Source: Neoroseomonas oryzicola
GTDB taxonomy: Bacteria; Pseudomonadota; Alphaproteobacteria; Acetobacterales; Acetobacteraceae
Direction: 5' to 3'
Assembly (NCBI RefSeq): GCF_012163135.1
Contig: NZ_JAAVUP010000001.1
Coordinates: 372,001 to 436,000, forward strand
DNA: 64,000 nucleotides
Part shown: piece after piece, positions 15,802 to 25,658 of the stretch
Position numbering within the stretch: position 1 is the stretch's first letter
How the letters are laid out: each line of letters starts with the position of its first letter
Position numbers and translations under genes: made by a program
Notes under the pieces: generated by a model
The model's database searches: none
Told to the model about the DNA's origin: nothing
Seen by the model: only the letters and a program-made list of their open reading frames with translations

Positions 15802-17829
15802 ATGCCCAAGGTCCGCGTCGTCTGCGCCCATGACTGCCCCGACATGTGCTCCCTCCTGGCCGAGGTCGAGGACGGCCGGGTGGTCCGCATCCAGGGCGAT
15901 CCGGACGAGGCCTACACGGCCGGATTCGCCTGCGCGAAGGTGAACCGGGACATGGAGACGCTTCATTCCCCGGACCGCCTCCGCACCCCGATGCGCCGCA
16001 CCGGGCCCAAGGGCAGCGGCCAGTTCGCGCCCATCACCTGGGACGCGGCGCTGGACGAGATCACCGCCCGCTGGAAGGCCATCATCGCCGAGGACGGGCC
16101 GCTGGGGATCCTCGGCTACGCCTATTCCGCCCATCAGGGGCACATGAACCGGCGGCTGCCGGCCGGGCTGTTCCATGCGCTCGGCACCACGCGGCTGATG
16201 GCCGGGACGGTCTGCGATACGTGTTGCGAGACGGCCTGGGACATGACCCTGGGGCCCGTGGGCGGCACCGACCCGCAGAGCGTCGTCCATTCCGACCTGG
16301 TGATCGCCTGGGGCTGCGACCTGATGGCGGTGAACGTCCATTTCTGGACGCTGCTGGAGAAGGTGCGCGCGACCGGGGTGAAGCTGGTGGTGATCGACCC
16401 GCGGCGCAGCCAGACGGCGGCCCGGGCGGACTGGCACCTGCCGATCCGGATCGGGACGGATGCGGCGCTCGCCTGCGGCATCGCCCATATCCTGCTGCGG
16501 GACGGCAAGATCGACCGGGACTACGTCGCGGCAAACACCCTCGGCTTCGATCGCTGGGCGGCCGAGGTCCTGCCTGGCTTCCCGCCGGAGCGCGTCGCGC
16601 GGATCACTGGCCTGTCGGTCGACGACGTCGAGCGGCTGGCCGCCATGTTCGGCGCGGCGAAACGGTCCCTGATCCGCCTCGGTGAGGGCATGACGCGGCT
16701 CGCCAAGGGCGGCCAGGCGCTGCGCGCGGTGGCGACCCTGCCGGCGCTGACCGGCGCCTATGGGCGGGAAGGGGGCGGGGCGCTGCTGCTCGCCGCCGGG
16801 TCGATGGATTTCCAGTTCGGCGTCGTGGCCAAGCCGTCGGGCCCGGCCTCGGCCCGGATGGTGAACCACCTGGCGCTGGGCGAGGCGCTCGAGGAGATGC
16901 GCGACCCGCCGATCCGCGCCCTGTTCATCGCCGCGAACAACCCCGCGGTGACCAACCCGGACGTGAACCGCCTGCGCCGGGCGCTGTCGCGGGAGGACCT
17001 CTTCACCGTCGTCCACGACCCCTTCATGACCGACACGGCGCGCTACGCGGACATCGTCCTGCCGGCGACGACCTATCTCGAGACCGAGGATTTCTACCGC
17101 TCCTACGGTTCCTACCGGATGCAGTGGGGGCCGGCGGCCGTGCCGCCGCAGCACGAGGCACGGTCGAACTTCCGCCTGGCGCAGGACCTTGGCCGGCGGA
17201 TGGGGCTGACGGATGCCGTCTTCTCCATGACGCCCAAGGAGATCATGCCGCTGTTCTTCAAGGGCGCGACCGGGATTATCGCCGAGGTCGATCCCGCCCG
17301 GGTGTTCGAGGGGCCGGTGAAGGTCGCCCCGCCGGCGGCCCAGGAATTCCGAACGCCCTCCGGCAAGCTCGAGATCTACTCCGAGGCCCTCGCGCAGCAG
17401 GGTGTCCCGCCCATGCCGGTCTGGGAGGAAGACCCGATCGAGGCGGCCGACGCCGCCCGCTGGCCGCTGCGCCTGCTGACAGCGCCGGGCTATTTCCAGG
17501 CGCACACCGCCTATGCCGCCTCGCCCTTCCTGCGGAAGCGGGAAGGGGCGCCCTGCGCGATCGTCCACCCGGAGGAGGCCACGCGGCGCAACCTGGCCGA
17601 GGGTCAGGCGGTGCGACTGTTCAACGACAAGGGCGAGGTCGGCCTGGTGCTACGGATCAGCGACGAGGTGCAGCCGGGCGTGGTCCTGGTGCCCGGCCAG
17701 CGCCCGGACGGCGAAGCGGTGTCCGGCACCGTGAACATGCTGTGCGACACGCGGCTGACCGACATGGGCGAGGGGGCCTGCTACCAGTCGACCTTCCTTG
17801 ACGTCGCGGCGTGGGAGAAGGCGGCATGA
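15802..17829 (+). CDS. Molybdopterin-dependent oxidoreductase with 4Fe-4S site
   Basis: 675 residues. An N-terminal cluster site C8, C12, C16 and C44 fits a 4Fe-4S centre, followed by Mo-bis-MGD domains (TVCDTCCETAWDMTLG region, VIDPRRSQTAARADWHLPIRIGTDAAL marked by GTDAAL, and a C-terminal dinucleotide-binding domain with HPEEATRRNLAEG). There is no twin-arginine signal, so it is cytoplasmic. The physiological substrate is unknown; the family includes formate dehydrogenase-like and polysulphide/thiosulphate enzymes. Start set at the ATG at 15802; the frame is open far upstream but that part is antisense to mazG. Coupled to the amidase by ATGA. Confidence 0.88.
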   Translation: MPKVRVVCAHDCPDMCSLLAEVEDGRVVRIQGDPDEAYTAGFACAKVNRDMETLHSPDRLRTPMRRTGPKGSGQFAPITWDAALDEITARWKAIIAEDGPLGILGYAYSAHQGHMNRRLPAGLFHALGTTRLMAGTVCDTCCETAWDMTLGPVGGTDPQSVVHSDLVIAWGCDLMAVNVHFWTLLEKVRATGVKLVVIDPRRSQTAARADWHLPIRIGTDAALACGIAHILLRDGKIDRDYVAANTLGFDRWAAEVLPGFPPERVARITGLSVDDVERLAAMFGAAKRSLIRLGEGMTRLAKGGQALRAVATLPALTGAYGREGGGALLLAAGSMDFQFGVVAKPSGPASARMVNHLALGEALEEMRDPPIRALFIAANNPAVTNPDVNRLRRALSREDLFTVVHDPFMTDTARYADIVLPATTYLETEDFYRSYGSYRMQWGPAAVPPQHEARSNFRLAQDLGRRMGLTDAVFSMTPKEIMPLFFKGATGIIAEVDPARVFEGPVKVAPPAAQEFRTPSGKLEIYSEALAQQGVPPMPVWEEDPIEAADAARWPLRLLTAPGYFQAHTAYAASPFLRKREGAPCAIVHPEEATRRNLAEGQAVRLFNDKGEVGLVLRISDEVQPGVVLVPGQRPDGEAVSGTVNMLCDTRLTDMGEGACYQSTFLDVAAWEKAA

Positions 17830-19226
17830 GCGACCTCGCCACCCTGCCGGCCACCGAACAGGCCCGGCTGATCCGCACCCGGCAGGCCTCCCCCGTCGAG
17901 GTGACCCGCGCGGTGATCGAGCGCATCGAGGCCTGGCAGCCGAAGATCAACGCCATGGTCGTCCTCGACGCCGAGCGCGCGATGGACGCCGCCCGCGCCG
18001 CCGAGGCCGCGGCCATGGGCGACGTGGAACTCGGCCCGCTGCACGGCGTCCCGGTCTCGGTGAAGGACATCACCGCCGTGAAGGGGCTGCCGACCCGGCG
18101 TGGGACGCGGCTGAGCAGCCCGGAGCCGGTGGGCCATGATTCCCCGATGGTGGCGCGGCTGAAGGCGGCCGGGGCCATCATCACCGGCAAGACGACGGCC
18201 ACCGAATACGGATGGACCGCGGTCAGCACCAGTCCGCTGACGGGGCATACGCATAACCCGTGGAAGCATGGCCGCACCGCCGGCGGGTCGTCCTCGGGCG
18301 CCGCGGCGCTGGCCGGGGCAGGGTGCGGGGCCCTGCACATCGGCACGGACGGGGCAGGGTCGATCCGCCTGCCGGCGCATTTCTGCGGCGCGGTGGGGCA
18401 CAAGCCGACCTTCGGACTGGTGCCCTATGCGCCCGTCACGAACAACGGGTCACTCTCCCATGCCGGGCCGATCACCCGGAACGTGCCCGATGCCGCCTTA
18501 ATGCTGGAAGTGATGGCCGGTTTCCATCCTTCTGATCATACGACATTACCTGGCGGGTTCCGGGTGGCCGACATCGGGCTGCCCGACCTGCGCGGCCTCC
18601 GCATCGCCTACAGCCCCGACCTCGGCCATGCCCGCGTCGACCCCGAGGTGGCCGAGGCCGTCCGCGCCGCCATCCCGGTCTTCGAACGCCTCGGCGCCCG
18701 GGTCGAGGAGGTCACGCCGCCCTGGGGGCCGAAGGGCCCGGGCCTCGAGCGCGACATCTGGGGCATCGCCATGCTGCCCTTCCTGGAGACCGATCCGGCC
18801 CGCCGGGCGGAACAGGACCCTGGGCTGGCGGCCTGCCTGGACGACTATGCCGGCATGACGCTGCAGCAGGCGATCCAGGCGCAGGCCAGGCGCATCGCCT
18901 ATGCCGCCGAGATCGGGGAATGGTTCGCCTCGGGCTGGGACCTTCTGGTGACCCCGGCGGCCTCGGTCGCCGCCTTCGAGGTCGGCCGGCAGCGCCCGGC
19001 GCACTGGCCCGACCACGTTTGGGACTGGCTGGTCTGGGCAGAGTTCTCCTATCCCTTCGACCTGTCCCACGGCGCGGCGGCGTCCATCCCGTGCGGTCGG
19101 ACCGGGGAGGGACTGCCGATCGGGCTTCAGATCGCCGGGCCGCGCTGCGCGGATGCTCTGGTGCTGCGGGCGGCCGGGGCGTTTCTCGAAGAGCGTCCGT
19201 TCGCGCCGGGCTTTGCGTCGCTGTGA
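17826..19226 (+). CDS. Amidase signature family enzyme
   Basis: 466 residues. The Ser-cisSer-Lys triad is complete with canonical spacing: K80 in SVKD, S155 in GGSSSGAA and S179 in GTDGAGSIR (75 and 24 residues apart, as in fatty acid amide hydrolase). It hydrolyses a small amide to acid and ammonia. It overlaps the oxidoreductase stop by ATGA, so the two are translated together and may act in one catabolic route. GatA is a relative, but no gatB or gatC is adjacent, so a catabolic amidase is favoured. Confidence 0.9.
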   Translation: MSDLATLPATEQARLIRTRQASPVEVTRAVIERIEAWQPKINAMVVLDAERAMDAARAAEAAAMGDVELGPLHGVPVSVKDITAVKGLPTRRGTRLSSPEPVGHDSPMVARLKAAGAIITGKTTATEYGWTAVSTSPLTGHTHNPWKHGRTAGGSSSGAAALAGAGCGALHIGTDGAGSIRLPAHFCGAVGHKPTFGLVPYAPVTNNGSLSHAGPITRNVPDAALMLEVMAGFHPSDHTTLPGGFRVADIGLPDLRGLRIAYSPDLGHARVDPEVAEAVRAAIPVFERLGARVEEVTPPWGPKGPGLERDIWGIAMLPFLETDPARRAEQDPGLAACLDDYAGMTLQQAIQAQARRIAYAAEIGEWFASGWDLLVTPAASVAAFEVGRQRPAHWPDHVWDWLVWAEFSYPFDLSHGAAASIPCGRTGEGLPIGLQIAGPRCADALVLRAAGAFLEERPFAPGFASL

Positions 19227-19235
19227 CGCGCAGCG

Positions 19236-19370
19236 GAGGGGCGCTGCCCCTCCGAACCACCCCGCCAGAGGCCGAAAGGCCTCTGGACACCATCACCGCA
19301 GCACCACCCAAGTCACGGTTTCCAAAGGCCCTTCGGCCTTTGGTGGGAGGTCCGGAGGGCAGAGCCCTCC
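19236..19370. repeat. Bipartite palindromic repeat, head-to-head pair (R2)
   Basis: Unit one has GGAGGGGCGCTGCCCCTCC (19236-19254) and CCAGAGGCC, GAAA, GGCCTCTGG (19265-19286). An inverted partner has CCAAAGGCC, CTTC, GGCCTTTGG (19322-19343) and GGAGGGC, AGA, GCCCTCC (19354-19370). The A-to-G change in one arm is matched by T-to-C in the other, so pairing is kept. It lies between the convergent amidase and dnaE genes. Confidence 0.78.
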
Positions 19371-19442
19371 GGGTCCCAATCGCCACATCCGAAAGCCGCA
19401 TAAGGTATATTATGGAAAACTCTGAGATGGCCTAGCGAGCCT

Positions 19443-22400
19443 TCAGATCTCCTCCACGCTGGAAACCCCCGGCAGCACCTTCATCGCCTGCATGACCTTC
19501 GGGCCGATGTTGAAGCCGCCCGGCAGCGCCAGTTCCACCTCCTGGCCCGGCCCCGTGCGCGGCACCAGCACGACGCGGCCGCGCCCGCGACCTTCCCGCG
19601 TCAGGATCGCGCGGATCGGATCGACGGCGGAGATTTCGTCCAGCCACAGCCGGATCCCACCCCCGGCGCCGCTCGCCGCCTTCTCGAGGCTCTCGACCTC
19701 GTTCGCCGTCAGCCGCAGCGCTTCGCCGTCCATCCTGGCCTCGGCGGTCACCAGCACGGCGCTGCCTTCCACCAGCAGGTCGCGCGACCGGTTCAGGACC
19801 TCGGAGAAGCAGGTCACCTCGTAGGACCCTTGGGCGTCGGACAGCCGCACCCAGGCCATCCGGCTGCCGGTCTTGGTCGTCCTCTCCTTGGAGTTCACCA
19901 CGGTCCCGGCCAGCTTCAGCCGCGACGACCCGGCCCGCGCCCGGTCCGCGATCAGCGCCGAAGGCGTCACCCCGAGCCGCTGCAGCGCCTTGCGATAGGT
20001 GTCGAGCGGATGGGCCGACAGGTGGAAGCCGACCGCCTCGGATTCATGGGCCAGGCGATCGAACAGCGGCCAGTCCGGCACATCCGGCAGGCGCAGCGGC
20101 TCATTTCGTTGCGAATCCGCCCCGAACAGGCCGATCTGGCCGGAATCCCGTTCCTCGGCGCTGGATTGCGCGCGGCGCAGGATCGTTTCGGCCCCGGCCA
20201 TGACCTTGGCCCGGTTCTTCTCCAGCGCCTCGAAGGCGCCGGCCCGGGCCAGGTTCTCGATCTGCATCTTGTTGAGCAGCTTCGGATCGACCCGCGCCGC
20301 CATGTCGGCCAGGGACGCGAAGGGCCCGGCGGCATCGCGCGCCTTCACAAGGTCCTTCATCGCTGCCTCGCCCACCCGCTTCACCGCGGCCAAGGCGAAG
20401 CGGATCGCCTCCTTGCCCTCGGGCGTCGTCTCCACCCGGAACTCGGCGCCCGATCGGTTGATGTCCGGCGGCAGGACGGGAATGCCGAGCCGCGCGGCCT
20501 CCTGCATGTGCCCCGCGAGCTTGTCGGTGTTCGACATGTCGAGCGTCATCGACGCCGCGAGGAAGGCGACCGGATGGTTCGCCTTCAGCCAGGCCGTCTG
20601 GTAGCTGACCAGCGCATAGGCCGCGGCGTGCGACTTGTTGAAGCCGTAGTCGGCGAAGCGCTCCATCAGGTCGAAGATCTCGGCCGCCTTGGCTGGCTCG
20701 ATGCCGCGCTTCTCGGCGCCCTCGCAGAAAATGGCGCGCTGCTTGACCATCTCCTCGCGGATCTTCTTGCCCATCGCGCGGCGCAACAGGTCGGCGCCGC
20801 CCAGGCTGTAGCCCGCCAGGTCCTGCGCGATCTGCATGACCTGTTCCTGGTAGACCATGATCCCGTAGGTCTCGGCCAGGATGTGCATGATCGCCGGATG
20901 CGGCGGTTCCCAGGGCTCGCCGGCCTTGCGCGCGCAATAGGCCGGGATGTTCGCCATCGGGCCGGGGCGATAGAGCGCCACCGCCGCGACCAAGTCCTCG
21001 AACCGGCTGGCGCGCATCTGCCGCAGGCAGTCGCGCATCCCCTGCCCTTCGAACTGGAACACCCCGGCCGCGTCGCCCTTGGCCAGCATCGCGTAAGTCT
21101 TCGGGTCGTCGAGCGGGATGGCGCTGATGTCGATATGCGTCCCCTGCCCCGCAAGGATGCCGAGCGCCCGCTCGATCACCGTCAGCGTCTTGAGGCCGAG
21201 GAAGTCGAACTTCACCAGGGATGCCGCTTCCGCGTACTTCATCGAGTACTGCGTGACGAGCATCTCCGACCGCGGATCGCGATACAGCGGCACGATCTCG
21301 ATCAGCGGCTTCCGCCCGATCACCACGCCCGCCGCATGCGTCGAGGCGTTGCGATACAGCCCTTCGACCTGCTGCGCGATGTCGAGCAGCCGCGCGACCT
21401 GCTCATCCGCGTCGCGCAGTTCCTGCAGCCGCGGCTCGCCGGCGATGGCATCGGTGAGGCCGACCGGCTTCGCAGGGTTGAACGGGATTAGGGAGGCGAT
21501 CTTGTCCACCTGCCCATAGGGCATGCCGAGCACGCGCCCCACGTCGCGCACGGCCGCCTTCGCCTGCAGCTTGCCGAAGGTGATGATCTGCGCGACGCGG
21601 TCGGCGCCGTATTCGCGCACCACGTACTTGATCACCTCGTCGCGCCGGTCCTGGCAGAAGTCGATGTCGAAGTCCGGCATCGACACGCGCTCGGGGTTCA
21701 GGAAGCGCTCGAACAGCAGCCCGAAGCGCAGCGGGTCGAGGTCCGTGATCAGCAGCGCCCAGGCCGCGACCGAGCCCGCACCCGAACCGCGCCCCGGCCC
21801 CACCGGGATCGGCGGTGTCTGCGCCTTCGCCCACTGGATGAAGTCCGCGACGATCAGGAAGTAGCCGGGGAAGCCCATCTTCTCGATGACGCCGAGCTCG
21901 TAGTCGAGCCGGTCGCGGTAGACCTTTCGCTTCTCCTCGTCGGGCGGCGGCTGCATTGCGTCGAGCCGCTTCTCGAGCCCCTCGACCGCCATGGCGCGGA
22001 CGGTCTCGGCCTCGGTCATACCCTCCTTCACCTTGGGGCAGATCGGCAGCTCGGGCTTCTTCTCCTCGGCCATCACGGCGCACATGCGCGCGATGGCGAG
22101 CGTGTTGTCGCATGCGTCCGGCAGGTCGGCGAACAGGCTCCGCATCGCCGCGGCCGGCTTGAACCAATGCTCGGGCGTGACGCGGCGGCGCTCGCGCTCG
22201 GCCATGGTGCGGCCCTCGGCGATGCAGAGCAGCGCGTCATGCGCCTCATGCATCTCGGGGGCGGCGAAATAGACGTCGTTCGCGGCCACGATCGGCAGGC
22301 GGGCGGATTGCGCCAGTGCCAGCAGCCCGCTTTCGATCCCCGGTTCCTGCGCCAGGCCGTGGCGGTGCAACTCGACCGCCAGGCGATCCGGGAAGGCCTC

Positions 22401-22904
22401 TCGCAGCGCCTCGAGGATGCGCGCCGCCGCATCGCGCCGCCCATCCCCGATCAGCCGCGCGATCGGTCCGAGCGTGCCGCCGGTCAGCAGGAACAGCCCC
22501 TCGGCATGGCTGCGCAGCAGATCGAGCGTGATCGCCGGCCGGCCCGAGGGATCGTCCCGCAGGTAGCCGCTCGACGACAGCTTCTGCAGGTTGTCGAGGC
22601 CCCGCGCATCCATCGCCAGCGCGACCAGCGGATCGGGCATCTGCCGCGCCACTTCCGGCCGGTCGGGATCGGCTTCCGCCCGCGTCAGGAACAGCCGGCA
22701 GCCCATGATCGGCTGCACGCCCTTCTTCACGCAGGCGCCGGAGAACTCGAGCGCGCCGAACATGTTGGCACTGTCGGTCAGGGCCACCGCGGGCATGCCG
22801 TTGGATGCCGCCAGCGAAGCCAGCTTGTCCGCCTTGATCGCGCCTTCGCTCAAGGAATAGGCGGAATGGACGTGCAGGTGGACGAAGGAGGTCTGGTCGC
22901 TCAT
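19443..22904 (-). CDS. dnaE: DNA polymerase III alpha subunit
   Basis: 1153 residues, the normal replicative length. The N-terminal PHP domain starts FVHLHVHSAYSLSEG with H11 and H13 retained. The polymerase palm has PDFDIDFCQDRRDEV at about 410-424, with the catalytic aspartates D411 and D413. A helix-hairpin-helix and OB-fold region follow, and the C terminus ends in the beta-clamp and tau interaction part. Start at MSDQTSFVH; 44 in-frame residues further upstream look non-coding. Essential for chromosomal replication. Flanked by R2 behind its stop. Confidence 0.97.
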   Translation of the reverse strand: MSDQTSFVHLHVHSAYSLSEGAIKADKLASLAASNGMPAVALTDSANMFGALEFSGACVKKGVQPIMGCRLFLTRAEADPDRPEVARQMPDPLVALAMDARGLDNLQKLSSSGYLRDDPSGRPAITLDLLRSHAEGLFLLTGGTLGPIARLIGDGRRDAAARILEALREAFPDRLAVELHRHGLAQEPGIESGLLALAQSARLPIVAANDVYFAAPEMHEAHDALLCIAEGRTMAERERRRVTPEHWFKPAAAMRSLFADLPDACDNTLAIARMCAVMAEEKKPELPICPKVKEGMTEAETVRAMAVEGLEKRLDAMQPPPDEEKRKVYRDRLDYELGVIEKMGFPGYFLIVADFIQWAKAQTPPIPVGPGRGSGAGSVAAWALLITDLDPLRFGLLFERFLNPERVSMPDFDIDFCQDRRDEVIKYVVREYGADRVAQIITFGKLQAKAAVRDVGRVLGMPYGQVDKIASLIPFNPAKPVGLTDAIAGEPRLQELRDADEQVARLLDIAQQVEGLYRNASTHAAGVVIGRKPLIEIVPLYRDPRSEMLVTQYSMKYAEAASLVKFDFLGLKTLTVIERALGILAGQGTHIDISAIPLDDPKTYAMLAKGDAAGVFQFEGQGMRDCLRQMRASRFEDLVAAVALYRPGPMANIPAYCARKAGEPWEPPHPAIMHILAETYGIMVYQEQVMQIAQDLAGYSLGGADLLRRAMGKKIREEMVKQRAIFCEGAEKRGIEPAKAAEIFDLMERFADYGFNKSHAAAYALVSYQTAWLKANHPVAFLAASMTLDMSNTDKLAGHMQEAARLGIPVLPPDINRSGAEFRVETTPEGKEAIRFALAAVKRVGEAAMKDLVKARDAAGPFASLADMAARVDPKLLNKMQIENLARAGAFEALEKNRAKVMAGAETILRRAQSSAEERDSGQIGLFGADSQRNEPLRLPDVPDWPLFDRLAHESEAVGFHLSAHPLDTYRKALQRLGVTPSALIADRARAGSSRLKLAGTVVNSKERTTKTGSRMAWVRLSDAQGSYEVTCFSEVLNRSRDLLVEGSAVLVTAEARMDGEALRLTANEVESLEKAASGAGGGIRLWLDEISAVDPIRAILTREGRGRGRVVLVPRTGPGQEVELALPGGFNIGPKVMQAMKVLPGVSSVEEI

Positions 22905-23110
22905 CGCAGGACTCGCCGGGGCGGCCAGGGTAGCGCAGCGGCCCCGCCGGCGGAACGCGCCGGCGGTGGGCAAGCCGGTGCTCCGCGGCGTCGGCGCCCG
23001 GCAAGCGCTTGCTCCACGCGGGGCCTCAGGCGGCATGGCCCTTGCTCGCCTTGCCGGGCCAAGGCGCCGCCGTCAGGATCGGTGCCGGACCGAAAGCCAC
23101 GGAGACGACC

Positions 23111-23674
23111 ATGCGCCTGCTGCGCGCCGCAGCCCTCATCCTTCCGACTCTCGCCGCGGGCCCCGCCCTGGCCCATGGCGGCCATGCCGAGGGCCTCGCC
23201 GCCGGCCTCGCGCATCCGCTGCTCGGCGTTGATCACCTCGTCGCGATGCTCGCCATCGGCCTCTGGGCCTCGCAGGCGGGCCTGGCGCGCGCCTGGGCGC
23301 TGCCGGCAGCCTTCCTGGGCGGCATGGCGGGCGGGATCGGGCTCGGCCTCCTCGCACCGCTGCCGACGGGCATCGAGCACGGCGTCGCGGCCTCCGTCCT
23401 CGCGCTGGGGCTGATCCTGGCGATCTCGGTGCGGCTGCCGGGCACAGTCGCGCTGCCGCTCGCGGGTCTCTTCGGCCTGCTGCACGGCGCGGTGCATGGG
23501 GCGGAGATCGGCGGATCCGTCGCGCTGACGGCGGTGGGGATGCTCGCGGCCTCGTCGCTGCTGCACGCGGCGGGGTTCGCCATCGGGCGGGTCGCGACGC
23601 GGCACGTGACCCTCGCGCGGATTGGCGGGGCCGGGATCGCGGCGGCTGGTCTTGCGCTCATGGTTGTCGGCTGA
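23111..23674 (+). CDS. HupE/UreJ family membrane protein
   Basis: 187 residues with a signal peptide (cleavage near ALA-HGGH) and about six further hydrophobic segments. Conserved histidines are visible in HGGHAEGLAAGLAHPLLGVDHL and LLHGAVHGAE. HupE/UreJ proteins take up or handle nickel (sometimes cobalt) for hydrogenase and urease. Neither enzyme is in the window. It is a single-gene unit facing away from dnaE and ends in a terminator. Confidence 0.87.
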   Translation: MRLLRAAALILPTLAAGPALAHGGHAEGLAAGLAHPLLGVDHLVAMLAIGLWASQAGLARAWALPAAFLGGMAGGIGLGLLAPLPTGIEHGVAASVLALGLILAISVRLPGTVALPLAGLFGLLHGAVHGAEIGGSVALTAVGMLAASSLLHAAGFAIGRVATRHVTLARIGGAGIAAAGLALMVVG

Positions 23675-23681
23675 ACAAGAG

Positions 23682-23729
23682 GAAGGTCGGGGGGAAGGGA
23701 ACTTCCCCCCGAGCCCCCCAACCTTCTTT
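23682..23729 (+). terminator. Terminator between hupE-like gene and lolD
   Basis: Nested stems: GAAGGT pairs with ACCTTC around GGGGGGAAG, four bases, CTTCCCCCC, followed by TTTG. It lies between convergent genes and could stop both strands. Confidence 0.6.
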
Positions 23730-23737
23730 GTATACTT

Positions 23738-24418
23738 TCAGGCTGGGATGATGCGGCCGTCCTGAAGCGTCACGATGCGGTCCATGCGGCGGGCCAGTTC
23801 CGGATTGTGCGTCGCCACCAAGGCCGCGACGCCATGGCCGCGCACCTGCTCCAGCAGTTCCGCGAAGACCCGGTCCGAGGTGCCGACGTCGAGGTTCCCG
23901 GTCGGCTCGTCTGCCAGCAGAATGCGCGGGCGGTTCGCCAGCGCGCGCGCGATCGCCACGCGCTGCTGCTCGCCGCCCGACAGCTTACCCGGCCGATGCG
24001 TCTCGCGCCCCGTCAGCCCGAAGGCCGCGAGCAGCTCATGCGCCCGCGCATTCGCGTCCCGCCGCGACACGCCGGCGGCCATCTGCGGCAGCGCGATGTT
24101 CTCCTCCGCCGTGAATTCCGGCAGCAGGTGGTGGAACTGGTAGACGAAACCGATCGTCGTGCGGCGGATGCCCGTCCGCGCATCGTCGGACAGCGTCCCG
24201 GCCCCCTTCCCCTCGACGAAGACCTCCCCGCCATCGGGCTTCTCGAGCAGCCCCGCGAGGTGCAGCAGCGTCGACTTGCCCGTGCCCGAGGGTGCGACCA
24301 GCGCGACGATCTCGCCCGCCGCCAACGTCAGGTCGGCTCCGCGCAGCACCGGCAATTCGCCGGCCTCGGACTTGTAGCGCCGCTCGACGGCGGCGAGGCG
24401 CAGCGGCGGCTCACTCAT
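23738..24418 (-). CDS. lolD: Lipoprotein-releasing ABC transporter ATPase LolD
   Basis: 226 residues. Walker A is APSGTGKST at 42-50 (alanine in place of the first glycine, common in alphaproteobacterial LolD), the signature is [15 protein letters not shown], and Walker B is [12 protein letters not shown]. With the LolC/E membrane partner it extracts outer-membrane lipoproteins from the inner membrane for LolA. It overlaps the upstream partner gene by 8 bases. Confidence 0.94.
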   Translation of the reverse strand: MSEPPLRLAAVERRYKSEAGELPVLRGADLTLAAGEIVALVAPSGTGKSTLLHLAGLLEKPDGGEVFVEGKGAGTLSDDARTGIRRTTIGFVYQFHHLLPEFTAEENIALPQMAAGVSRRDANARAHELLAAFGLTGRETHRPGKLSGGEQQRVAIARALANRPRILLADEPTGNLDVGTSDRVFAELLEQVRGHGVAALVATHNPELARRMDRIVTLQDGRIIPA

Positions 24419-25658
24419 TGCGCAGCGCCTCCACAGGATCGGTCTTCGCCGCCCGCCAGGATGGATAGAGCGTCGCGAGCAGCGACAGCACCAGCCCCAT
24501 GCCGACCACCTGCGCGACCTCGTTGTAGTCCAGGATCGCCGGCAGCCGCGTGAGGAAATAGACCTCCGGGCTGAACAGCTCGGTCCCCGACAGGGACTGC
24601 AGCGCCTGGCGGATGCTCTCGATGTTCCAGCAGAACACGACGCCGATCAGGAAGCCGATCAGCGTCCCCAGCACGCCGACCGACGCACCGCAGAGCAGGA
24701 AGATCCGCATCACCGCCCCGCGTGTCGCCCCCATGGTCCGCAGGATCGCGATGTCCCTGCCCTTGTCCTTCACCATCATGATCAGCGAGGAGACGATGTT
24801 GAACGCCGCCACGATGATGATGAGCGTGAGGATCAGGAACATCACGTTCCGTTCGACCTGCACGGCGTTGAAGAAGGAGGAATTCGCGTCCTGCCAGGAC
24901 AGCACCGTCACCGGGCTGCCGGCACGCTCGCGGATCTCCCGCATGATGGTGCGCACCCGCGTCGGATCCTGGACGAAGACCTCGATCTGCGTCGCCGCCC
25001 CGCGCTGCTGGAAGTAAAGCTGCGCGGCTTCGAGCGGCAGGAAGACGAAGGAGGAATCGTATTCGTTCATCCCGACGTCGAACAAGGCGACGACCTGGTA
25101 GGACTTCACCCGCGGCACCGTGCCGAACACCGTCGTCCGCCCCTGGGGCGCCACCAGCGAGACGCTGTCCCCCACCGTCACCCGCAACCGGTTCGCGAGC
25201 CGCGTGCCGAGGATGATCGCATCCTCGCCCTGGAAATCAGCCAGGCTGCCCCAGCGGATGCCATCCGCGATGATCCGCCGCGCGCGCAGATCCTCCGGCC
25301 GGATGCCGCGCGCGAGGCCGCCCGAGGCCCCGCCCCGCTCGCTCGTGATCAGCACCTGCCCCTCGACGATCGGCGTCGCCGAGACGATGCCCGGGATGGC
25401 GCGGATGCGGTTGGTCACCGCGTCGTAGTCGCGGAACGGTCCCTCGGCGGCATAGACGCCGATATGCCCGTTCAACCCGAGGATCCGGCCCAGCAGTTCC
25501 GCGCGGAAGCCGTTCATCACGCTCATCACGATGATCAGCGTCGCCACGCCGAGCGCGATGCCGACCAGCGAGAAGATCGCGATCACCGACACGAACCGCT
25601 CCCCCTTGCGGGCGCGCAGGTATCGGAAGGCGACGGCGCGCTCGAAGGCGTTGAACAT
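24411..25658 (-). CDS. lolC: Lipoprotein-releasing ABC transporter permease LolC/LolE
   Basis: 415 residues with the LolCE layout: one N-terminal helix ([20 protein letters not shown]), a large periplasmic domain, then three helices ([57 protein letters not shown]). Only one such permease is present, so it probably works as a homodimer (LolF-type) with LolD. Its start shares one base with the proS stop (TGATG), giving a proS-lolC-lolD unit. Confidence 0.93.
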   Translation of the reverse strand: MFNAFERAVAFRYLRARKGERFVSVIAIFSLVGIALGVATLIIVMSVMNGFRAELLGRILGLNGHIGVYAAEGPFRDYDAVTNRIRAIPGIVSATPIVEGQVLITSERGGASGGLARGIRPEDLRARRIIADGIRWGSLADFQGEDAIILGTRLANRLRVTVGDSVSLVAPQGRTTVFGTVPRVKSYQVVALFDVGMNEYDSSFVFLPLEAAQLYFQQRGAATQIEVFVQDPTRVRTIMREIRERAGSPVTVLSWQDANSSFFNAVQVERNVMFLILTLIIIVAAFNIVSSLIMMVKDKGRDIAILRTMGATRGAVMRIFLLCGASVGVLGTLIGFLIGVVFCWNIESIRQALQSLSGTELFSPEVYFLTRLPAILDYNEVAQVVGMGLVLSLLATLYPSWRAAKTDPVEALRNE

